Made by a program: the position numbers and the translations under genes. The notes below the pieces were generated by a model that did no database searches, was not told where the DNA came from, and worked only from the letters and a program-made list of their open reading frames with translations. From positions 9,588,917 through 9,652,916 of the forward strand of contig JARUPZ010000010.1 of NCBI GenBank assembly GCA_031213475.1: a DNA stretch of 64,000 bases, in the 5' to 3' direction. Position 1 is the stretch's first letter. The number at the start of each line of letters is the position of its first letter. The DNA comes from Nereocystis luetkeana. Its lineage: Eukaryota > Sar > Phaeophyceae > Laminariales > Laminariaceae. Of this stretch, positions 48,601-58,819 are shown in pieces.

Positions 48601-50147
48601 GTAAATAGGACCTATGGTATACACAAAAACCTATATATTTATTTGTTTTTGTTGACTAGATTTGGTCCTATTTACTATGATCCCCCTCAAATACTAGTAA
48701 GTGAGAAGGCCAAAGGGTGTATACCGGTGCCCCTTGTCAGCCGGTTCTGCTGTTTGCTACTGGAGCGACCGGGTTGAATTACCGCACGACACGTTTATAT
48801 GTATATACTTCGAATACTTCGAAGTATACATATTTAGTAGGTTTGTGATGAGCTTGAGCCTTGTTTTTACCAACCCGTCGGAGGCTTTAAAAGAAGAAAA
48901 AAGTGCCGAACGGCAGGCACCCCATCAGCTTCTCACACGATTATGCGCCATCACGACCGAAAAAAAGAAAGGCTAAGACCAACACCACACCTCCCCTCAT
49001 ATCCGAAAAAATAATGTGCAGACCTGGCACACTTTACGGGCCACTCTACGGGGGGAAAGGTACCACCTCACGACACCTCCCCCCGTGTCCGAAAACTTAA
49101 CGTCGACAGACCAGGTATGAACTCACTCTAACTTCGATCTGTAAAAAACGAATATCTGGTTTTTGGGGCTGTCTCGTTCCGTTTTCTTTTCTCCTGTAGG
49201 ACCGGCAGTGGGGCGCGCAAGAGACGGACAGGCGAAGCTCGGCATCGTCGCATTCCTCTTCGTCTAGGGCGGGGCTAGTTACCAGGCTTGGCTCAGCGCT
49301 ACAGTCGTGGACCTCAGGCGGCGGCTCTAAATCGTGGGGCAGCAGCGGCGCAGCTGCTCCGCGTGAAGGGCGCCCGGGCCCACTCGGCGCGAGATACACG
49401 CAGCAGGCGCCCGAGAGCTATTCTCCCTTTGAGCCGTCTCCGCACCATCAGCTGCTTAAACGACTCCCTGTAGAGCCGGCTTTCATTGCTGCTGCTGCTG
49501 GTGCGGCAGCAGCCCGACGAGTCGGGGACCCAGCTTCCCCTGTAACAGCTGCACCCGAACGAGGAAAGGTTGAGGGAGAAGCCCCGAAGGAAAAAGTGAA
49601 TATAACCGGGACTGGGCCGGAGGATCGCCCGGCCGAGGGGACGACCGCGGAAACGCTGCCGGCCATGGACAGCGAGGGGCCAGAGTCATCCGGAACCCAG
49701 CAGAGCGCGCCACCACAGAGAAGAGCAGTGGAGGGGCGAGACGCGTCTCCGATAAATGGTAGCGCCAACCTAGCGCCTAGCCCGCGTTCGCGGCAGAGAT
49801 CCCCCGGTGATGGCGGTTTGGACAGGGAAGGGGGGTCGGGTGCCGACGGGTCTCCGACAACAACCAGCAGTACTACCGCTACCGGCAGCTCCGGCGATAT
49901 AAATGTAGTTGGGAATGGGGACAAGCCTCTCAAGAAGGTAGGGCTATGGGAGTTGAAGGCAGAGCGAAGTAAACTCGAAAATGCACTCGTAGAGGCGGAA
50001 TCCGACCGAGACGTTGAGAAAGCTAGGGCGTGGGAAGCTGCGAATCGCTTGGAAGCCGCGGTGGCTCGCCTCGAAGGCATGCTGCAGGGTGGTGGTGGTA
50101 TTTCTGTCGAAGGTGCTGCTGCTCATTCCGTCGACAGAGTCGATTAG
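42604..50147 (+). CDS. Gene B: low-complexity protein with C-terminal coiled coil (two exons found)
   Basis: First exon 42604-43212 from ATG (context CACAATGG) to a consensus donor GAG|GTGAGT, 203 codons rich in Ser, Pro, Thr and Gln. Last exon 49200-50147 follows a strong acceptor (TTTTCTTTTCTCCTGTAG), starts in the matching phase, and runs 315 codons to UAG. Joined directly they give about 518 residues. The last exon has Ser/Ala/Gly/Pro-rich stretches and, near the C-terminus, a charged heptad-like helix (LKAERSKLENALVEAESDRD, then ANRLEAAVARLEGML). I recognise no family. The pairing of the two exons is inferred from phase and similar composition, and middle exons may be missing from the 6-kb intron. 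That intron is filled with MITEs, the 218-bp array and a TTAA MITE. Confidence 0.5.
43962..44066. mobile_element. TA-flanked hairpin MITE in gene B intron
   Basis: 105 bp with TA on both sides. Left arm TTACGGGGGGCCATAGTTAA, right arm its reverse complement. Confidence 0.92.
44576..44680. mobile_element. TA-flanked hairpin MITE in gene B intron
   Basis: 105 bp with TA on both sides. Left terminus TTACGAGGGACCATAG, right terminus CTATGGTCCCCGGTAA. Opposite internal orientation to the copy at 43962. Confidence 0.9.
44830..46163 (+). mobile_element. Foldback element expanded into six 218-bp units
   Basis: The left terminus GGTCATTCTTATCGGAGAG at 44831 pairs with CTCTCCGATAAGAATGAGCC ending at 46163. 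Between them one unit is repeated six times: the CATTCTTATCGGAGAG word, or its degraded form, falls at 44834, 45056, 45270, 45490, 45708 and 45928, so periods are 214-222 bases. Each internal junction reads AAAACTCT-CATTCTTATCGGAGAG, a partial right terminus fused to a left terminus. Neighbouring units are more alike than distant ones. Single-unit copies of the same element occur at 35098 and 35496. The frames within it are AT-rich by-products. Confidence 0.92.
47160..47760. repeat. Pair of diverged direct repeats about 520 bp apart
   Basis: GCAGTTGGCAGGGGGGCCAT..GCTTCCGACAAGAACGATGG (47172-47215) and ACAATTGGCAGGTAGGCCAC..GCTTCCTACAAGAACGATGG (47703-47749) are two copies of the same segment. 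It lies inside the gene B intron. Purpose unknown. Confidence 0.5.
48050..48150. mobile_element. TTAA-type hairpin MITE, decayed (copy 8), in gene B intron
   Basis: ACCCTTTTTAGTACCGCAGT to GGGACTGCAGTCTTGAAAGG. Both terminal TTAA have mutated and the centre is strongly diverged. Confidence 0.75.
48586..48690. mobile_element. TA-flanked hairpin MITE in gene B intron, right end decayed
   Basis: Left TTACGGGGGACCATAGTAAA; right end TTTACTATGATCCCCCTCAA, where the last bases have drifted. Confidence 0.85.
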
Positions 50148-51046
50148 ACGCCCTGTCTGTGTCTGCTGTCTGCATGGCCATCGTTCAGTGACGAATCGCT
50201 GGTGTTGCGCCATTCACAGCCCCCCCCGATCAGTGTGTCTTGTAATAGCGTGCGGGCGTAAAAAGGTATGCCTGGTTCATTTAGTTTGTGTACTGCTATG
50301 GCCGTGGTCGAAGTAGCTCTTCGAAAGGTGGGCTATAACAACGGCGCCGCCGACTGCGCTGCCGAAGGATATCTCTACCGTTTTGGTAAATGCGCAATGG
50401 ATTCAATCCAAGCAAACGTCTGAACAAGAGCGGCCGCGCTCGCGCTCAGAACTGACTGCAGAACGAGCGATTGAGGTCGCCTTCGAAAGGTTGGTTCTGG
50501 GATCGGGGCCGACCGATGTGGTCTTTGCAACGCAACCAACGCCTTGTGCGACGCGCGTGCTTTGTACGCAGGACATCCGTTTCTGGGCTAAATGGGTTCA
50601 GTCGTTCTCACGTTACTCCACACCTCAGACATATCACCAATTCCTACTCCATGATATATTGTCGTTTTTTCAGACCGCACCAATTCCTGAAGTGCATGAT
50701 CTGTAGCTCATGTTTGTGGGTGGGAGCCGTAGAATCTGCATGCATTACAGGCGACATGTTTCGGGTTGGATATATCTGTACTGTAACAGATCCCGCACTG
50801 GATCTCATAGCGCCAGGTTAGGTTGGGATCTAGATGATCTACAGATAGATCATGTCATATGATCTGTTCGAGGTGTTGAATACTTCCTCCCGAGGTCATC
50901 CTGCACTTGGTAGGGAGCGTGAGGACTGAACGTTTTGTCGTGATTGGTTGTGAGGAGGCTGAATTATGCACCCTTCCTTTTGGTAGAACTATACTCGTAG
51001 TATAGTACGTCTGTGCCCACGATGCACGAATTTCGGGATCAAACTA
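50148..51046. other. 3' flank of gene B
   Basis: Open frames 50383-50706 and 50471-50821 carry no motif. No gene recognised. Confidence 0.3.
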
Positions 51047-51151
51047 TTACGGGGGGCCATAGTTAACAGGACCTACGGTATACATAAAAACCTATATGTT
51101 TAACAATTTTTACTAACAATATTTGGTCCTGTTAACTATGGTCCCCCGTAA
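51047..51151. mobile_element. TA-flanked hairpin MITE
   Basis: 105 bp with TA on both sides. Arms TTACGGGGGGCCATAGTTAA and TTAACTATGGTCCCCCGTAA. Almost identical to the copy at 43962. Confidence 0.92.
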
Positions 51152-53164
51152 TACCTGGACTGAAAAGAGTGGATTCGTTTCGACCTTACTAACTGCTGTA
51201 ACTGTGATATTTTGATTTAGAAAACACTACATACACGGGCCTATCACACTGCTGCTACTGCTGTGCTGTGAGGTGGCGTGTCTGGATCGTAGGTCGCCTG
51301 AACTAGTGAAAGCCGCCGTGCCCAAACGGAAAGCGCGTGTAGAAAGGCCGTTATCAACGTAATGCATAATGATACCAGTTTTCATGCGCGAGAGTAACGA
51401 ACCTCAGCATGTCACCGCAAAGCACGCAGACAGGTGTAAGATTTGGTACGTTGACGAGTCCGGTTTTTCCCAGCCGGCAATGAGCTGGGTTTCGTTCGGA
51501 AAGTGCACATATCGGTAGGTTGCATAGATCAAAGATAGATAGATAGATCATGGGTATCTTGTTGCAATACATGTATACTTGTACTTGAACGGGCCGGTCC
51601 ACAGAATAGCGCGCAAATCTGAAGGTCGGGGGCCGCTGCGAACAGTCGACCCCCTCCCACGACGACCGCCATATAACGCAATGTATCTCCCACTGTAGAC
51701 AGTTTTTCACAAGCCTGTATTGTTGTGTGCTACTAACGGTCATGAGCGTAAGGCGTAAGGACAGAGCAATCCCGTCTGCCGAGTGGGCGACGCGGGCTGT
51801 ATACAGCTATCTATGCCCCTCCAGGGGTGGAGGCTTATTACGGTATGAGCCCCTCACGGCAGGAACTCAATCCTTCGCCCGAAACATGGCTTCCAAGAGC
51901 TTGGTTCACGCAACCCGGCCACATCTCTATACTAATTACACTACCTCGTACATACAGCAGTAAAAGTACCATACCAACTGGGGTATAGTTTCTCTCTTGG
52001 GGAGCTCAACCGGCCAGGAGATACTGAGCCCAAAAGGGCAACCCCCTATATACCGTGGGATGTTTTTGCTACCCAGTGGGGATTCGCCCATTGTTTTATG
52101 AGGGACGTACGTACTGCAGTCCTACTGCTAACAGTGGGCGCGTGAGCTACGACGATAACGGCAGCACTTGTTTTTGGTCGAAGACTTTAGTGACTTGAAG
52201 GAGGTTACCCAACGACAGAAACCCACCCATCCACCCAACGTCTTCGGAAATGCCATTAATTTGTGTTGTATGATACCTATGAGAGATCGATTGCCCATCT
52301 GGCTGTGTGCACTTCGTTTTTGGTCAAGATTATAAGGCTTTGGGGGGGGTATAGAAGCCCTCAAGTGAGGATCCTCACAAAATTGGTGTACCGATCCCTA
52401 TCGTTAGGATGTATCCGTGAAACTTCATGAGCTCTATATCATCCCCCACCCACCCCCCCCAAACAAAGTGGGTGTTGTAGAAAAAAAAAACGCGCAAAAC
52501 ACCCCCAACGAACAGTCCCATTGACCGAAGCTAAGACTGCCGTTGTAAGTACAAACGAGGCAAATCGCGACCCACCGCAAATGGACTTCCGTCCAGGATC
52601 GTGGGTCGGTTTTTCAGTTGAGTGGAGCTTGGTCTCAGTGACAAAAAAAAACTGAAGTGCTACCTAATGCCGTGCTGCGGTATGGGCAGCACTTTTAAGC
52701 CCAAAACCAAATTCCTACGGTGGGGAATGGGCCTTCTTGCTAGCCAAAAATGGTTGGTATACCAACAGGGTTAATACTGTAGCCTCGCAAGCAAGGGAAC
52801 AACACGTCAAGCATGTCAATCGCAAAGTTCGGGAGGACGCTGAGAAAGGTGGATCAAAGAGAGACCGTGCCCAGCGACGAGCGTTACAACTAACCCGTAG
52901 CGAGTCTTGCTCAGATTAGGAACCGTGTCACGACAAGGTAGGGGTACATGGCAACTTTTCCGCGAATTTTAAGCCTTTTGCTTGCGCGACACGCACCGCC
53001 ATAGCTATGATACCCTGCGACCACAAACTATTTTGGTGTCCAATTTTGGGGGAGGTGCAGAGCCAATCGCCCGAGTGGCCTACACGCGGTAGTAAAAATG
53101 GGGTACCCCCCCTACCGTAGCGCTTGTCCAAAAGCCTTCATCCCTGTGCAACTCCTTGCAAAAT
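51152..53164. other. No recognised gene
   Basis: Fragments of the GAGCTC repeat recur near 51830-51920 and 51990-52050. Poly-C and poly-A tracts lie near 52445-52490. A small open frame at 52737-52919 has no known motif. Confidence 0.3.
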
Positions 53165-53440
53165 GTCCACACACTTCGATACTTCTCCATCCAGGACCAC
53201 GGCACTTATTATCGCTCGCTCCATCTTTTTTGTTTCATCATTGTCCACGTGATTCCTCTGATCCGTGACTCCCACATCCTTTTCCACAACCCGTTTCTCC
53301 GTACTGTAATATAGGTCAACTGTGCATCCAGAATTAAACAGTACGCTGCTAGCTCCGCGTCTTTCCTATCTTGGGTTATCTTACCCAGGGTGTACACATT
53401 AACATTTCGTCGGTTGTGGGTGTTCCTGCTTAGCTTGCGG
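53165..53440 (-). pseudogene. Possible endonuclease N-terminal fragment of a second LINE family
   Basis: The minus-strand frame NVYTLGKITQDRKDAELAAY followed by LTYIT resembles the N-V-x-T-L start and QET region of AP-type LINE endonucleases, with a frameshift after it. Weak: only this short similarity supports it. Confidence 0.3.
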
Positions 53441-53789
53441 TAATACTCTACTTGTATTTCCCTTTCCCCTTCGAACTACTAACCGTGTTACCGTTCTGTG
53501 TTTATAATGTAGATACCCCCATGTCTGCCCCTTCTGCTTGTTCGCACAGTGTTCCTTTCATCCCTACCCACAATTGTTTCATACCGCCATCAAAGTCTTG
53601 ATTCGTTCTATTAACTACGTATTTCCATACCCCTTTCTTCTTCTCTACTGTATAGTTTATTTACTCTCTGTCTATCTATTGCATACTCCTCCCATACGAG
53701 GAGAGGGGAGGGAAAAGGCCGGAGGGGGGGGGGGGGGGGGGGGAAGCAAAGGAACAAGCTGCTTCAGCCCCCCTCCCCCCGCAATATAG

Positions 53790-54030
53790 CATACTCATAG
53801 CTATCTCTGGAGGTAGTCCCACCAGATCACAAATGAATTCAATCAAAGCTATCATCCATATGCAAGTCCGGTTCTTAGTAGAACCCGGGTCATCCTCCGT
53901 GCTCGCACGACTCGCCCAACACCTCACGGCGTCTCCCTTGGTGCAAGCAATGCCTGCCTGGTCGATGAAAACCCAACTTGCCCCGTCCCGGCTTTGTAGA
54001 GATGCGAGGGTCTACAGTATGGTCATACAA
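53790..54030 (+). repeat. Family R repeat
   Basis: The longest of three copies. It shares TATGCAAGTCCG, GACTCGCCCAACACCTCACG and GCGAGGGTCTA with 13990-14260 (reverse) and 33062-33262. Translation reads NSIKAIIHMQVR and PSRLCRDARVY, comparable to the copy at 13990. Confidence 0.65.
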
Positions 54031-54400
54031 CTACGACCATACCAGGTACCTGGTATATGGTATGTGTACCCCCCCCCCCCCCCCCCCTCCCCGACACCCG
54101 GGAAACTCTTTATGTCCTCATTGTGAGGTGGAAATATGGTCTGACATTATTCCTAGAATCCCCAGCACAGCACTAGGAGCACACACAATGTGCTGACCGA
54201 AGGGGAGGGGTGGATGGGGGATGGCATCATATCAAGACCAATTAAATACCATGAATAAAACACCTTGCGATTGATCACGTGACCAAACAGAAGGAGCCCG
54301 AAGCGTTAGGTAGATATCTCTCGATGATTTGAAGGATACTAGCCGGTCCAAAATATGGGAGGATCGTTGGGCGGGCATTCGGCAGCGCTCGGGAGCACTA

Positions 54401-54505
54401 TTACAGGGGACCATAGTTAACAGGACCTATGGTATACATAAAAACCTGTATATTTAAGCATTTTTACTAACAATATTTGGTCCTATTAACTATGTTCCCC
54501 CGTAA
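54401..54505. mobile_element. TA-flanked hairpin MITE
   Basis: 105 bp with TA on both sides. Left TTACAGGGGACCATAGTTAA, right TTAACTATGTTCCCCCGTAA. Confidence 0.92.
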
Positions 54506-54655
54506 TAGTGGGGCAGTTACCGGCTGTGAAACGTGCATACGATGTAGAAAAGCGACGTGCGGGGCATCCCGATGTGCGAGTGAGACTTTGTGTTATGCAA
54601 GCCGTCCTTGAAGCTTAAACGGTAATAGGGCCCTCCCTGTACGGTAGCGCGGGGC

Positions 54656-54871
54656 ATGAAAATAGAAAATTCGAATGTAGGGCACCAGATGGTCACCATG
54701 GAGATCACCCGACACAAACGTGGGGTACTTGTTGTGTCAAAGGTGTTCAAATCGACTCCAGGCTACGAACCCGTGTTGGAGACAAGATTTTATGTGGTGC
54801 ACAGGCAAGAGTACTATAAAGACGCCGGAACCTCAACTGGTACTAAAATAGGGGAATTCCCAGTAGCTTGA
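54656..54871 (+). CDS. Small open frame, unknown
   Basis: 71 codons from ATG; the translation starts MKIENSNVGHQMVTMEITRH and ends KIGEFPVA. It has balanced, protein-like composition but no recognised domain. It could be an exon or an element fragment. Confidence 0.25.
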   Translation: MKIENSNVGHQMVTMEITRHKRGVLVVSKVFKSTPGYEPVLETRFYVVHRQEYYKDAGTSTGTKIGEFPVA

Positions 54872-55233
54872 ACAAACCCACCACAAATATAAACAAAAAA
54901 TAAGCTATACAGTAGATATTATCGGAAGAGATTAGGAGAGAGCCGGTGAGGCAGGGTAGATAGAAAAGAAGGATGGGAAGGGTAACGTACTAGTAGTGCT
55001 TATATTTGGAGTCCCTAGCTACACGACGAGCATTGAGTTCAAGAGGAAGTACTGCAAGGTAGGACTGTGCTGTTTTTCGATAGGGGAAGTAGAAAAAGAG
55101 GGAGAACATTCTCGAGCCACGCCAACGCCGAAAGCGAGCACGGAGTGGTCAAGGATAGAGACAGAAAATTTGTCGGCATATATATGTTACAAGACCGGGA
55201 TGTATATGTGTAGCCAGGGGAGTGGCGAAGCTA

Positions 55234-55338
55234 TTACGGGGGACCATAGTTAATAGGACCAAATATTGTTAGTAAAAATGGTTAAATATGTAGGTTTTTA
55301 TGTATACCATAGGTCCTGTTAACTATGGTCCCCCGTAA
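55234..55338. mobile_element. TA-flanked hairpin MITE
   Basis: 105 bp with TA on both sides. Arms TTACGGGGGACCATAGTTAA and TTAACTATGGTCCCCCGTAA, a perfect 20-base inverted terminus. Confidence 0.94.
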
Positions 55339-55742
55339 TAGGACGCAGTCCTAGGGTAATAAACGATGGTAAGGGGAGGGAGGAAACAGTAAGTAATTTG
55401 AAGGGAATGGGGGAGGAACATGGCGGCGCAGAGCAAGCGCAGACGAAGCCAAAACACGGAAGGAAACGAAAGAAAGCTCAAAGAAGACAGATAGATTAAG
55501 ATTACTCGCAGCGGCAACGGGGAAGGAGCAACGGACAGGGATAGAGTGGACAGTGAAACGAAAAAGAGGCCGATAATAGGATGACGGAACGTATGTGGAT
55601 ATCGCCACGGAAGAGCGAACAAGAAGTAAGCGCGACCTAGGAACAGTGCCGATGCAAGAAGAGTAGTGGCAAAAAGAGGGGGTAGAATCGGATACAGTTG
55701 GAGAATACGAGTGAATAGGGAACTAAAGGAAGGGGCATAATA

Positions 55743-55954
55743 TTACGGGGGACCATAGTTAATAGGACCAAATTTTGCTATTACGGGGGGGCATAGTTAA
55801 CAGGACCAAATATTGTTAGTACAAATCGTTAAAGATATAGGTTTTTATGTGTACCATAGGTCCTGTTAACTATGGTCCCCCGTAATAGTAAAAATGGTTA
55901 AATATATAGGTTTTTATGTATACCATAGGTCCTGTTAACTATGGCCCCCCGTAA
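55743..55954. mobile_element. TA-flanked MITE split by a second MITE (outer element)
   Basis: The outer termini are TTACGGGGGACCATAGTTAA at 55743 and a GGCCCCCCGTAA end at 55954, flanked by TA. Removing the inner element plus one TA leaves exactly 105 bases, the family length. Confidence 0.93.
55781..55885. mobile_element. TA-flanked MITE inserted in another MITE (inner element)
   Basis: 105 bp from TTACGGGGGGGCATAG to GGTCCCCCGTAA, with TA at 55779-55780 and 55886-55887. This gives direct evidence for a TA target duplication. Confidence 0.94.
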
Positions 55955-56333
55955 TAGCAAGAATAGGGGGCGGGGGGGGGGGGGGGGTGCGGCTCCTACT
56001 GTAGTAAAATAAGGCCTGTGTGACAAAACAGAGGTGATCAAAGACACGAAACGAGACGAAAGCATTTGGATAAAGACGCCAGGAGAGCGGGAAGCGAAAG
56101 AATTTCTCTTGGGACACATTTATATGCCCCCGGAGTCCAAGAGTACGGCAAAAGACATACAGAGGCAGTTCGACGAAGCAGCACGAGGTGTATCAAAGTA
56201 TAAAAGGCAAGGAGAAGCACTACTTGTGGGAGATTTCAATTCAAGAACTGGGAAGGCAAGCGACCGAGTGAGAACTTTGGGCAATATGGGAAAGTGACAT
56301 CGAATAAGAATGAGGCAGGGATGTTGAAGGTCC

Positions 56334-56437
56334 TTGACCCCTTTAAAACTGCAGTCCCGTTTTGGGGGCAATCCGGTCAAATTCTGAGTAAGTAGTAGTC
56401 TATCCCCATAACGGGACTGCGGTACTAAAATGGTTAA
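56334..56437. mobile_element. TTAA-type hairpin MITE (copy 9) inside the second LINE fragment
   Basis: Left TTGACCCCTTTAAAACTGCA, right GGTACTAAAATGGTTAA. The left flank has changed from TTAA to TTGA. Confidence 0.85.
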
Positions 56438-57317
56438 GCACAACGAGACCATATACCGTTGAGCGGGGTAAAAAAAGGCAGGCCCTGAGGGCCAGAATGG
56501 ACTATTAATAGACAGTGCATACAAAAGGGAGAAAGCTCTATCCTTGACTTTATAGTAGGATAAATGAAAAGTAGCAAGGAAACGGAATTACATGTATGCG
56601 CAAAGGACGTAGAAACTACGGAACGCTGTCTATTATGGGCAGACAGTCAGCAGACGAGAGTTTTCAAACTTAGACGAGGTAGGAAACTAAAAGGGTTGAG
56701 AGCAGATTGAATACACCCACTTGAGACAAATAGAGAAAGGCGAAGGTAAAAACGGAACTACCAGGTATAAAGTAAGGAACATGCCAAAACAAAAAAGGGT
56801 GTCAGCCACGATTGATAGAGCCGTACGGGAGAAAGTAGCAAAAGGGCGAGCTGGATTGAGGTGAGATAGCGTAGCCAAAACAGTGTCAAAGGATACAGGA
56901 GGAAACAAAGAAGGGTTGATGTCCGCAGACAAGTGTGGGAGGTACGAGACAGAAGCAGAAGAAAGGGTAGCACGAAGAGAAAGGATGGCCATCGCTAACA
57001 AAGCGAGTGAGAGCGGAGAAATGCTTAGAGACATACGGGGGGTTAAGCGAAGGGATAGGAAAGAAAACAGATTTGCGCGGCCCGATGGACTCGCGAAAAC
57101 AATGAAACAGTAGTGATTCCATGTAGGGGACCTGGACCTACCAGAAATAAGAAAGAACTACAACGATAGCTGGGAGAAAGAGGAAGACGATGCACAGATA
57201 GGTGTGCTCTCGTGGCGAAGCAATAGTGAGTAGGACTCAGAGAACGGGAGAAAGTGAAACGTACAAGGCGGAACGGGGGGTTTTAGAGGAGGAGATGAGG
57301 GAAATATAATAATGTGA

Positions 57318-57568
57318 TGTTCGGTGCACTCACTGAAATGATGGGCCAAGCCTGAGTCAGTTCATAGAAGCCCCCCAGGGTATATATATGTATATTGTCC
57401 ACGTGGAACACACAAGACAAAGAAAAAAAGGAAAGAACATCAAGTGGCGGACAAGACACGTCGCAACCCGCTGACCGCTCCACACAGAAACACGCATATT
57501 TGCTGTGCGGAACTCCCAGATACTGTTGCACATGAATCCATGCACCAAGTACATGGGCACTCCGAACA
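57318..57568 (-). repeat. Copia 3' LTR
   Basis: 251 bp, beginning TGTTCGG and ending CCGAACA on the minus strand. By eye close to 90% identical to 63481-63725. Confidence 0.9.
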
Positions 57569-57585
57569 GCCCCTCTGCTCTCTAC

Positions 57586-58055
57586 TTGGTGAATGGGATA
57601 ACAAAAACATCGCGCATGATAAAATACCATGGTGATGAAACAAAAACAAAAAATCCAAGGTACTATACTGAAAGGTAATCGGTCAAGATCACCAACGTCT
57701 CAAACCAGAATGGTACACGGTGACATGTCGGATTCACTCCCTTGTCCTCACCCAAAAAAAAATATCACAAAGCATAGGACCGCATGAAGTCAGAGCTTCA
57801 AACACCCCCAAAAATTGAAGAATAGCGACCCGAAAAAACAATTTAGAGTGTCAAATCTCAATAAAAATAGTCTTTAAAAAGCCAACTCCTCAGATCTCAG
57901 CAATGAAAAACATTACCTCCAACTAAAAAAATGCACAAACTAACGCCTCAAATCTCATGAAATTAATTATCAGTTCCTCAAACCTCAGAAAAATACAAAA
58001 ATCGACCTCGTCAGACGTACAAATCGACGCATCAAATCAAGAAAACAAACAATCA
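57586..58055. other. Copia 3' untranslated spacer, A-rich
   Basis: Between the RNase H end and the LTR. It contains a loosely repeated word CCTCAAATCTCA (57895, 57949, 57974). No coding signal. Confidence 0.4.
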
Positions 58056-58056
58056 A

Positions 58057-58750
58057 ATGATAAAGTTCCTGTGGGAGCGGAAAGCGTCTTTCGGAAGGGG
58101 TTTCGTCAAGAAGTCGGCATCTTCGTATTCCGACCTCACACGCGTGATTTCAAACTCTCCCTGCTCGACAAGTTCTCGCAGGAAGTGGTGGCGGACATCT
58201 GTCTATGAGTTTTGGGTCAGACTTCGTGACGGAGTTGACCGCCATTTGGATCGCACCCTTGTTGTCTTCAAAAACCTGGATGCACGGATCCCTGAAATCT
58301 GGGTACAGAAAACGCCACACTGGCCGTAAAAAAAAAGCCTCCTTGAAAACCTCTGCCATCGCAACGTACTCTGCTTCACTCGTGGAGAGTGTAGAAGTAC
58401 TCTGCGTCCTAGAAATCCATTGAATGGCCGCACCCTCACACATCACGGCTGCACCCGAGGCAGGCTTCCTCCTGGTGTCTCCGGGGGCATAGGCTGCATC
58501 TGCATAAACCATCCACTCTAATCCACTGCCCCTCTGGAAAGTAATCCCGTAGCTACTTGCCACCTCCAGATACTCCACAATCCCTCTCGCAGCCAGCCCG
58601 TGCTTGAGTTAGGGGCCATGCATGTACCTCGCGACCGCACCTTACGGCATTTGAGATATAAGGTTTAGTCTGGTCAGAAAGCCACAGCAAACTGCCTACC
58701 AGTTCGCGATACGGCCGGCCACCAGTGGGCTCCTCCTCGTCAAACACCTC
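58057..58750 (-). pseudogene. Copia RNase H domain
   Basis: Reading from 58747: PTGGRPYRELVGSLLWLSDQ with stops and shifts, then from 58578 YADAAYA (first Asp), STSEAEYVAMAE (Glu) and FEDNKGAI (second Asp). One base out of frame at about 58188, the end VRHHFLRELVEQGEFEI and DADFLTKPLPK follows, closing with TGA at 58057. Catalytic residues are intact; the frameshift kills it. Confidence 0.88.
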
Positions 58751-58819
58751 GAGACAAAAGTTCAGGCGAAAGTGAGGTGTTCCTACCAGCGGTCACGCCA
58801 AATTGCGTGAACATCTTCT

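Larger units (their letters stand above)
55380..57120 (+). pseudogene. Decayed AP-type endonuclease of a second LINE family
   Basis: Pieces in different frames read RGGRIGYSWRIRVNREL (55673-55728), then, after the inserted MITE pair, REAKEFLLGHIYMPPESKS and LLVGDFNSRTGKA (56034-56297), the Asp/Asn motif of these nucleases. After a second MITE come SSILDFIVG and ETTERCLLWADSQQ (56530-56680), where the SDH box has become TER. From 56720 on, a lysine-rich linker (THLRQIEKGEGKN) follows with stops. The protein is clearly different from the LINE at 38257-41643 (GDFNSRTG versus DANARTG). Dead copy; no reverse transcriptase part was found here. Confidence 0.65.
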
